Origin: Alphaproteobacteria bacterium
Lineage (GTDB): Bacteria; Pseudomonadota; Alphaproteobacteria; Micropepsales; Micropepsaceae
DNA: 40,109 nt
Direction: 5' to 3'
Assembly: GCA_003139615.1 (NCBI GenBank)
Contig: PLJH01000135.1
Location: 1 to 40,109, forward strand
Positions 8,176-14,360 of the stretch are shown here, piece by piece; position 1 is the stretch's first letter, and every line of letters begins with the position of its first letter. The position numbers and the translations under genes were made by a program. The notes beneath the pieces are model-generated. The model was not told where the DNA came from. It did no database searches and saw only the letters and a list, made by a program, of their open reading frames with translations.

Positions 8176-9171
8176 CTAAACCGCGCCGCCATGCAGGCGG
8201 ATGATGGTCTTCGCCTGCGCGAGCGTTTCGCGCACGCCCTGGCGCGTCTTGCCGACCGAGATGACCGTGAGAACGCCCGGCGCATATTCGCCGGGCAGTG
8301 CCGCGCGCACGGACATCACCGCACCGCCGTCGATCATCACGGGCTCGCCGTTCGGCCGCGTGAAGCGCGCGAGGTTTGCGCGTGCGCCCGCGCCGCCCGC
8401 ATTCAGCTTGCCGGTGATCGTGGCGACATAATTGATCGTCTCGGCCGGCAGCAATCCGCCGTCGACCATGCGCGCTTCGAGATTGCCGGGCCCGTCATTG
8501 TAAGCCGCGAACATGTTGGGATAGCCGTATTTTGCACGCAAGGTACGCAGATAGGCCGCACCCGCGAGGATGTTGTCGTGCGGATCGTAAGCGTTGGCGC
8601 CCAGGCGATATTGCACGCGCATGTCGTTATAGGTCTGCGGCATGAGCTGCATGAGGCCCATCGCGCCGGCCGAGGACGTGATCGGCTGGTTCTCGCCCAG
8701 CATGGTGCGCCCGCCGCTTTCGATGTGCATGACGGCGCGGATCCAGTTTTCGGGAACGTCGAAGCGCTTCGCCGCAATCGCGATCCACGGGTCCCAGCGC
8801 TTCATGAGCTGCGCAAAGCTCATCTGTTGTTCGAGACCGAAGATCGATTGCTTGTAGATGATGACGGTCGGTTGAGGTCTCGGCGCTACGGCAGCTGCGC
8901 GGACCTTTGCATGAACGGGATGCGGGGCGAGCGGTCGGGCCTGCGCCGCATGTGGCGTGGCTCGAAGGTGCGGGATATAGAGGGCGACCGCGACGAGCGA
9001 GACCGCCGACAGAATTGCCACGCTTGCAATCCAGGGCTGGACCTGGGCAATCCGCAAATTCGTCATGCCGGTCCCTTGCCGCAAAGACGCAGCAACGCGT
9101 CCACCGGCCGCGCGAATCCGCCGAGCCGCGCGCATCACGGGCGCGGCGATATCCAATGTCGACAGAGTCAT
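8176..9171 (-). CDS. Membrane-anchored lytic transglycosylase (SLT domain)
   Basis: About 331 aa from the ATG at 9171 (GGAG 11 bases upstream); ATGs at 9186 and 9258 are alternatives. A cytoplasmic tail is followed by one membrane segment (WIASVAILSAVSLVAVALYI) and a periplasmic catalytic domain. AVMHIESGGRTM carries the catalytic Glu (about residue 151), and SSAGAMGLMQLMPQTYND and NILAGAAYLRTL are the standard SLT motifs; FAAYNDGPGN follows. Such enzymes cut the glycan strand of peptidoglycan to a 1,6-anhydro end. The C-terminal part after residue 240 is less conserved. Converges with the DJ-1 gene. Confidence 0.92.
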   Translation of the reverse strand: MTLSTLDIAAPVMRAARRIRAAGGRVAASLRQGTGMTNLRIAQVQPWIASVAILSAVSLVAVALYIPHLRATPHAAQARPLAPHPVHAKVRAAAVAPRPQPTVIIYKQSIFGLEQQMSFAQLMKRWDPWIAIAAKRFDVPENWIRAVMHIESGGRTMLGENQPITSSAGAMGLMQLMPQTYNDMRVQYRLGANAYDPHDNILAGAAYLRTLRAKYGYPNMFAAYNDGPGNLEARMVDGGLLPAETINYVATITGKLNAGGAGARANLARFTRPNGEPVMIDGGAVMSVRAALPGEYAPGVLTVISVGKTRQGVRETLAQAKTIIRLHGGAV

Positions 9172-9290
9172 AGTCCGAGGCTCCATGGGCGAGCCTAGAC
9201 CATCGCGGGATGGCCGAAAAATGGCCGGGGGCGGAACTCCGAGAACGCCTCGCCTCAATGATCTTGCGGAAAGCCCGCAAAACTATATAT

Positions 9291-9317
9291 TATGGAATAC
9301 ACGGATTATATGGAATA
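9291..9317. promoter_or_regulatory. Direct repeats upstream of the antitoxin gene
   Basis: TATGGAATA occurs at 9291-9299 and 9309-9317, 18 bases apart, in an AT-rich stretch ending 5 bases before the antitoxin ATG. Paired half-sites there fit autoregulation by a Phd/YefM dimer. Binding is inferred. Confidence 0.45.
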
Positions 9318-9322
9318 TCCAG

Positions 9323-9568
9323 ATGACGAGAACCAGCGCGAGCGATTTTCAGAAACGGCTGGGCGAATTCACCGATCTCGCGCGGCGGGAGCCGGTCATG
9401 ATCACACGCCATGGCCGCCCGTCGCTGGTCCTCCTGGCAGCGGAGGACTACGAGCGTTTGAGGTCGATCGAGGAGCGATCGACCAAGGCGATCAAAGTCG
9501 TCGATCTGCCGGCCGAAACGCTTGAAGCCATGAGAACCGCAGATCTTTCGCATTTGCCGACGGATTGA
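9323..9568 (+). CDS. Phd/YefM-family antitoxin
   Basis: An 81-aa protein. SASDFQKRLGEFTDLARREP is the N-terminal DNA-binding part of the Phd/YefM fold, followed by VMITRHGRPSLVLLAAEDYERLRSI, the family signature. The acidic tail (about residues 52-81, DLPAETLEAMRTADLSHLP) would wrap the toxin. The ATG at 9323 begins directly at the conserved domain; an in-frame upstream extension is antisense to the transglycosylase start. No strong ribosome site is seen. The stop is 9 bases before the PemK-like gene, giving a typical toxin-antitoxin order. Confidence 0.88.
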   Translation: MTRTSASDFQKRLGEFTDLARREPVMITRHGRPSLVLLAAEDYERLRSIEERSTKAIKVVDLPAETLEAMRTADLSHLPTD

Positions 9569-9577
9569 TTTCGGCGG

Positions 9578-10017
9578 ATGACCAAAGCCGAAACGCCCAA
9601 GGTCGGCCAGATCGTTCTTCATCAGTTTCTCTGGGCAGATGAACAAGCGTCGGGGCGGACAGAGGGCGCGAAAGCGCGTCCGTGCATCGTCATCGCCGTT
9701 GAATCGCCTGCAGGCGGCCATGGCCTCCGCGTGACCGTGCTGCCCGTCACAAGCCAACCTCCACGCGTGGGCGCAACCGTCATCAAAATTCCCGACGCGC
9801 TCAAGACGCGCATCGGGCTTGATCCGGCTCGTCCCGGCTGGATGGTGATCGACGCCGCAAACGTCTTCACATGGCCGGGTTTCGATCTCGTCCCTCATCG
9901 GATGGCGGGTTCATCCGGGGAATGATCACGTCGGGCTTCTTTCAGCAGATCGTCACGGCAGTGCTCGCCGTCCATTCCCGCGACAAACTGCGAAGAACGG
10001 ATCGTGACGACAAATAG
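9578..10017 (+). pseudogene. PemK/MazF-like toxin with a one-base frameshift
   Basis: The frame from 9578 gives 115 aa and stops at 9925. Residues 8-35 (VGQIVLHQFLWADEQASGRT, then KARPCIVIAVE) and VTVLPVTSQPP are the beta-barrel of the PemK/MazF mRNA-interferase group; PGWMVIDAANVFTWPGFDLVP follows. After VPHR the zero frame ends in MAGSSGE, but the next frame reads DGGFIRGMITSGFFQQIV and stops at TAG 10015-10017, restoring the helical C-terminus expected for this branch (G-x-L/I-P-x-x-F-F pattern). Adding one G in the GG at about 9900 joins the two. Either the toxin is inactivated or this is a base-calling error. Confidence 0.75.
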
Positions 10018-10053
10018 TTCGATTGGTGTTTCGATAATCGTAAGCAATGTATC

Positions 10054-10130
10054 GTGACAGCGGCAATGTTCCCCTTCGCGACGCGATACGACTTGGCGAT
10101 TGGGGAACGTTGCAGCTGTCGCCTCGTTTT
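10054..10130. repeat. Dispersed hairpin repeat, copy 1
   Basis: The left arm GTGACAGCGGCAATGTTCCC pairs with the right arm GGGAACGTTGCAGCTGTCGC around a loop TTCGCGACGCGATACGACTT. Copies with the same arms and loop recur at six or more other intergenic places of this window, always in this orientation. Confidence 0.8.
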
Positions 10131-10228
10131 GAGAGCGGTTTCGGATGGGATTCGCGCGGCCTCCACCCGCCTCCCATCGTTTATCCTCCGGCCGCGCTTC
10201 GCGCGGACCGCGGCACCTCATTGAGCAG

Positions 10229-10627
10229 TCAGTGAGCTTTAACGGACATGTCGGCGCTCCAGAGCAGCCCGCCGAGGATCACGGCGATGGCGACGAGTGC
10301 GGGAACGTCGCCCATCAGATGCCCCATGTGATTCATGCCGTCCGTCATGCCGAAGGACTGCTGCGCCATGATTGCGCCATGCACGAGGCTGGACGCCACA
10401 GTGAACCAGATCAGGCTGCGATTGGCGAGCGGATCGCGCGCGGCGAGGATGAGGAAAATGCCCAGCACGGCGTAAACGCCGACGATCATCATGTAATAGT
10501 CGTTCGAATAGGGTGCACCGTCATGCCAGGCCCAGCCCGAGGGCCAGACGATCGCGAGCGGATAGATCAGCAGAAAGGCAATGCCGAAAACGACAAGCGC
10601 AATTTTGAGAAGTGACAGCGCGTTCAT
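10229..10627 (-). CDS. Small four-helix membrane protein (DUF6632-like)
   Basis: A 132-aa protein from the ATG at 10627, with GGGGGTT 8 bases upstream; longer readings include non-coding sequence. Four hydrophobic segments are visible: LLKIALVVFGIAFLLIYPLA, MMIVGVYAVLGIFLILAA, LIWFTVASSLVHGAIMA and VPALVAIAVILGGLLW. The P-S-G-W, Y-Y-M-M-I-V-G-V-Y and H-L-M-G-D-V-P-A-L motifs recall the DUF6632 membrane proteins, function unknown. It is transcribed leftwards, away from the hydrolase cluster. Confidence 0.7.
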   Translation of the reverse strand: MNALSLLKIALVVFGIAFLLIYPLAIVWPSGWAWHDGAPYSNDYYMMIVGVYAVLGIFLILAARDPLANRSLIWFTVASSLVHGAIMAQQSFGMTDGMNHMGHLMGDVPALVAIAVILGGLLWSADMSVKAH

Positions 10628-11031
10628 GGTGTAACCCCCAAGTGAAGACAACGAGGAGTCCGCTCCAACGCAGCGGTTGGCGAGTCCGCCTGGAATATCA
10701 ATGGACATTCCCCAGACGACTCTATGCCCAGGCGAAGGATAGAGCTTTTCCGGACCTCTTTGAAGCCGTTGAGGTCGCCCACGTTGCGGTGAGCGGCCAG
10801 GTGACGCCAAGAACGTGGCCGGGAGCTTGGTTTGGCCAGGATTTGTCGGCATTCAGGCACCCTTGGTGATGATGCGTCGGACCGCTCCCGTTTCCAGGCG
10901 GAGCCCGAGCGTTGCAAATAGAGGTCGGAGACGAGCGCAATATTCTCCTTCGCTCGGGGATCCTTGTTCCTGTTCCCCGCAATTACCGCTCATTGCGCGT
11001 CGAAGCTGGAATTCCCGAATATTTGCGTCCG
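10628..11031. other. Intergenic stretch without a recognisable gene
   Basis: About 400 bases between the DUF6632-like gene and the promoter of the 11-17 kb cluster. Short open frames on both strands have no ribosome site, no recognisable domain and mutually contradictory composition. It may be decayed coding sequence, but I cannot name a parent. Confidence 0.4.
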
Positions 11032-11059
11032 ATTGCGTATTCCGCAATATAGTTATAAT
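11032..11059 (+). promoter_or_regulatory. Candidate promoter and operator of the hydrolase-PIN cluster
   Basis: A perfect -10 TATAAT (11054-11059) is preceded by the palindrome ATTGCG-tattc-CGCAAT (11032-11048), whose left arm includes TTGCGT as a possible -35 at a short 15-base spacing. The surroundings are AT-richer than the rest. Promoter strength and the binding protein are inferred. Confidence 0.5.
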
Positions 11060-11129
11060 TACGGGGATGAGCGTACGCGGTAAGGGCTGCAGGGGAATCT
11101 CGTATAGACGTTGATCGTCCGTACACAAA

Positions 11130-11161
11130 CTAAATTTGGCGAATGCTAAATTTGGCGAATG
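11130..11161. repeat. Perfect 16-bp tandem duplication in the leader
   Basis: CTAAATTTGGCGAATG is present twice back to back (11130-11145, 11146-11161), about 75 bases before the hydrolase start. Identity of the two units points to a recent slippage event or a paired binding site. Confidence 0.8.
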
Positions 11162-11235
11162 CGGAGCGACGCCGATCCGGGCGCGTGACCCCGGCAACGA
11201 TTCCTATCGTCCAGAAGATGCAGGATGGGGCAGGG

Positions 11236-12177
11236 ATGTTCGAAACCGGCGATTCGGGTGGTATTGATGCCGCAACGCCTTTGCATATTGCCGTGGTGGT
11301 CGTGCATGGGATTCGGACAGATGGAGCCGGATACTCGAGTCTATTTCAGGAAGACGTGATGTCGCGCCTCACTCGCTCGCAGAGAGAGCGGGTCGAATGG
11401 CGCGAAGTGTTTTGGGGCGATGTTACACGCGGCAACCAGCGCGCCTATTTCGAACGGGCGAAATCCCGGGCCAAACTCGCATATCGCGGACTTCGCTGGG
11501 AATTTGTCTTGCAGGGCTTGGGAGATGCGGCGTCGTATATCAGGACGCGCAACACCGGCGGAGCCGCGTATCACAAAATTCAGGACCGTCTGACGGCGGC
11601 GCTCGATCAGCTCGATGTTCCGGATTTGGGCGACCGGCTATTGGTTCTTGTCGGTCATTCGTTGGGCTGCCAGATTATTTCCAGTTATGTCTGGGATCGC
11701 AATCGGCTCAAGCATGAGTCCGCCAAAACAACCGGCGAGAATGCGGCCGCTTCAGACGAGCCCGCCGTCGACGAGCCCGCCGTCGATGAGAGCGCCTTTC
11801 GGCGGCTGGATACGCTCGCAGGCATTGTAACGCTCGGCAGCAACATCCCGCTTTTTACGTTTGCGTTCGATCCGAAGCGCGTTATTCCCATAACGCGCGC
11901 CAGGGCGCCCGGCGAACGTGCCGCGTTCCCAGGCCGCGCGCTCGCGCCCGAGGTCGCGGCCAAGGCACGTTGGCTCAATTTTTTCAGTCCGTTCGATGTA
12001 TTGGGCTATCCGCTCAAGCCACTCAATCCGGCCTATGATCAGGCTGTGGACGCCGACATCGCCGTGTGGAGCGGTCGCTGGATGTTCTGGCATCCGCTTC
12101 GCGCGCACGTCGGTTATTGGCGAAATCGCACGGTCATTAACAAGACAGCGCGCATGTTGAAGGGACTGCTTGAATAA
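11236..12177 (+). CDS. Alpha/beta hydrolase, first gene of the unknown cluster
   Basis: A 313-aa protein from the ATG at 11236 (GGGGCAGGG just before); earlier ATGs at 11143 and 11218 lack a ribosome site. IAVVVVHGIRTDG is strand beta3 with the HG oxyanion motif; LVLVGHSLGCQI holds nucleophile Ser142; FFSPFDVLGYPLKPL supplies Asp254 and RAHVGYWRN His291. The order Ser-(D-V-L-G-Y-P)-(H-x-G-Y-W) is that of a branch of lipase/esterase-like hydrolases; substrate unknown. No signal peptide, so cytosolic. A short in-frame duplication (EPAVD EPAVD, 11758-11788) lengthens an acidic loop after the nucleophile strand. A 167-base gap separates it from the next gene. Confidence 0.85.
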   Translation: MFETGDSGGIDAATPLHIAVVVVHGIRTDGAGYSSLFQEDVMSRLTRSQRERVEWREVFWGDVTRGNQRAYFERAKSRAKLAYRGLRWEFVLQGLGDAASYIRTRNTGGAAYHKIQDRLTAALDQLDVPDLGDRLLVLVGHSLGCQIISSYVWDRNRLKHESAKTTGENAAASDEPAVDEPAVDESAFRRLDTLAGIVTLGSNIPLFTFAFDPKRVIPITRARAPGERAAFPGRALAPEVAAKARWLNFFSPFDVLGYPLKPLNPAYDQAVDADIAVWSGRWMFWHPLRAHVGYWRNRTVINKTARMLKGLLE

Positions 12178-12344
12178 CGACCGACCGGGGGCTCTTTGTG
12201 TGCTCCACTTGCTGAAGTCAAACGTCCCGGCTTGTCGGACCAGGTGATTGGTTCGGGAGTGCGGCCGGAATACGCTTGTAATACTGGGACTGGACAATTT
12301 CTTGTCGTACCGTCACGATTAAGTCCTTTGCTGTGGGGACGGGG

Positions 12345-13331
12345 ATGCGAAGTTTATTTATCGAACGACTCGCCCAAAGCGTGTCGGGACAGATTATTCT
12401 TGTAAACATTCTAAGAGGACTGGACGATAACGCCATAGATCCGAAATACATTGAGCAGTTCCTGGACACCGCGTTGCGCAAGGTTGACGATCTCGCTCCG
12501 CACGCCAGGGCCGATGAGCGCGAATTTCTCAATATGGTTTACGAAGCCGCTTGGGCTCGTGAGGCTGCGCTGTTGTTGCGGGGGCGGGACTCTGCGATCG
12601 CCGACGAGAGAAACTTCGTAATTCTGAAATCGCTGGCCTCTCTCAAGAGGCTCTTGGCAGACGCGGAGTTGATCGACGAAACTCTTGCCGGCCTGTTGCG
12701 TAGGGCGGGAAACGTTTACGACGAAACGGCCGCCGGCTATTGCGAGGATCTGGCGGAGTATATCAACAAGTTGCCCGAGGAGGCTCCCATCTACCTCAGC
12801 CCGCTCATTCCCGGCGGGGACGGCGAGCGGTGCATCGCCTGGTACAGCCGCGCGGCCGATTGTCCGGAATTTGGTGGATGTCCCGACAACACGATAGCGA
12901 CCAACGCCAGAGACTGGCTTGGGCTGGGAGACATTCACGCCGATATGCCATTGTTCTTGTTCGAACCGAAGCAGCCGCTAGGCAATTGGAAGCCCCGTCG
13001 ACCGCTGGCGTTCGATGCGATCGAACAGCGCTGGTTCAAACACCGGCTGGACGAGGGATGCCCGGACGATGCCTGGGGCCGCGCGACCGATCTCGCGCGC
13101 CTGCGCGAACCTCCCGTCGAAAAACTGGACGGCGGCCCCGAGTCGGTTGGAAACACGCTGCGGATATCGGGCAACTTTCACTGTCGCTATGTCGGCCGGC
13201 CGCAATACAGCGTGCGCGTTCCGGACGAACGCTATGTCGAGTTGCTGGCTCGCCCCAACGATCTGGCGCATGTTGTATCGGCGCTCTGCGATAAGTTCGC
13301 AAAGCCGCCGGCGACGTCGGCAAAGAGTTAG
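12345..13331 (+). CDS. Unknown protein, second gene of the cluster
   Basis: 328 aa from the ATG at 12345 (GGGGACGGGG directly upstream); a GTG four codons earlier is possible. I recognise no family. The N-terminal ~130 residues are mainly helical (YIEQFLDTALRKVDDLAPHA, NFVILKSLASLKRLL). The middle has a short cysteine-bearing stretch (C-I-A-W ... D-C-P-E-F-G-G-C) that could bind a metal or form disulfides. The C-terminal third (GNTLRISGNFHCRYVGRPQY, then SVRVPDERYVELLARP) looks beta-rich. No membrane segment or signal peptide. It is followed after 3 bases by the next gene, so the two are translated together. Confidence 0.75.
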   Translation: MRSLFIERLAQSVSGQIILVNILRGLDDNAIDPKYIEQFLDTALRKVDDLAPHARADEREFLNMVYEAAWAREAALLLRGRDSAIADERNFVILKSLASLKRLLADAELIDETLAGLLRRAGNVYDETAAGYCEDLAEYINKLPEEAPIYLSPLIPGGDGERCIAWYSRAADCPEFGGCPDNTIATNARDWLGLGDIHADMPLFLFEPKQPLGNWKPRRPLAFDAIEQRWFKHRLDEGCPDDAWGRATDLARLREPPVEKLDGGPESVGNTLRISGNFHCRYVGRPQYSVRVPDERYVELLARPNDLAHVVSALCDKFAKPPATSAKS

Positions 13332-13334
13332 ACG

Positions 13335-14360
13335 ATGGAAGATTTGACGGACGCTCAAAAAACGGTGCGCGTCGATACTGGAGGCGATCCGCGGTTTCTG
13401 GCCGAGGCGCCCGGATGGTCGATCGAAACATTCGAGAACTGGTTCCGCGCCGGCTTCTCGGCAACCGCAGACGATCCAAACGGGAAAAGCTGGGAGTTGC
13501 GATTTCCGCCGCTTGCGCTGCGATTCAAGGATGATCCGGTCGACCAGATCGCATTTCAACTCAACACATTGGCGAAGGTTTCCCAGCAAGCATATGACCG
13601 AGCCTGTGTCGCGCTTGGCCGTCTGTTTGATCATTTGGGAAACGGCCGCAGTCCGATTTATGTCGGACTTCTCCTGAAACTCGCGTCGACCTTACGGCCA
13701 CCCGGCGTGATCGAGGCGGCCAGGCTACTGCTGCAGCGTGAATCCGTGCAAAGATCGCATGGCGAATGGCAGACCGTGGTCGACACGCTTGTTCTGGCCG
13801 CGGCATCGTATGGATCTGGAGAGGCATTCTCCGAATTGGTTGGGGATCTTTCGGGCACCCCTTTTTGGCGACCGATTTATGCGCTCGATTATATTGTGGC
13901 CAGTATTCGCAGGAGACCTACTGTCTGGCTTGAACTGCTGCATCGCTTCGATGCCGACCTGCGTGTTTTGGAAGCCGAAGACCCGATCGCATTCCGGCGT
14001 CTGACGCGGGAACTCATCCGCTACGTGCGGGTTGACCGAATTGGAAATGCGCTGCTCGATATTGTGGCCGGGGAACATATCAAGCTGAAATATATTGCGG
14101 TCGGAATGTTCGAGGGGCGCAATGCCCTGAAAATCAAAACCAGTGTTGAGTACGGAGATCAGTACCTGCTCTCGGACGACAGAATGATTCACGCGATGCC
14201 GATTGTGCCTCCCAATCTTTCCAGAGCACAGTTTTACGAATGGATGAAATTTTCAGGGGACCATACGGAGGAGTTCCTGTCGCCCGAAGCTGATCGAGTG
14301 GAATTGCTGGCCAGCTTGCAGATCAATGCGGCTCCGCGGGACAGAAGAACGCTCACATGA
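13335..14360 (+). CDS. Unknown protein, third gene of the cluster
   Basis: 341 aa; the ATG lies 3 bases after the previous stop (TAGACGATG). No family recognised. Predicted mostly alpha-helical in residues 70-240, with Leu/Ala-rich repeats of about 35 residues that could form a helical solenoid (YDRACVALGRLFDHLGNG, VGLLLKLASTLRPPGVIEAA, WLELLHRFDADLRVLEAEDP). The last third (IKLKYIAVGMFEGRNALKIK and VEYGDQYLLSDDRMIHAMP) is beta-like. No signal peptide or membrane segment. Its last four bases overlap the start of the PIN-like gene (ATGA), a sign of translational coupling. Confidence 0.75.
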   Translation: MEDLTDAQKTVRVDTGGDPRFLAEAPGWSIETFENWFRAGFSATADDPNGKSWELRFPPLALRFKDDPVDQIAFQLNTLAKVSQQAYDRACVALGRLFDHLGNGRSPIYVGLLLKLASTLRPPGVIEAARLLLQRESVQRSHGEWQTVVDTLVLAAASYGSGEAFSELVGDLSGTPFWRPIYALDYIVASIRRRPTVWLELLHRFDADLRVLEAEDPIAFRRLTRELIRYVRVDRIGNALLDIVAGEHIKLKYIAVGMFEGRNALKIKTSVEYGDQYLLSDDRMIHAMPIVPPNLSRAQFYEWMKFSGDHTEEFLSPEADRVELLASLQINAAPRDRRTLT

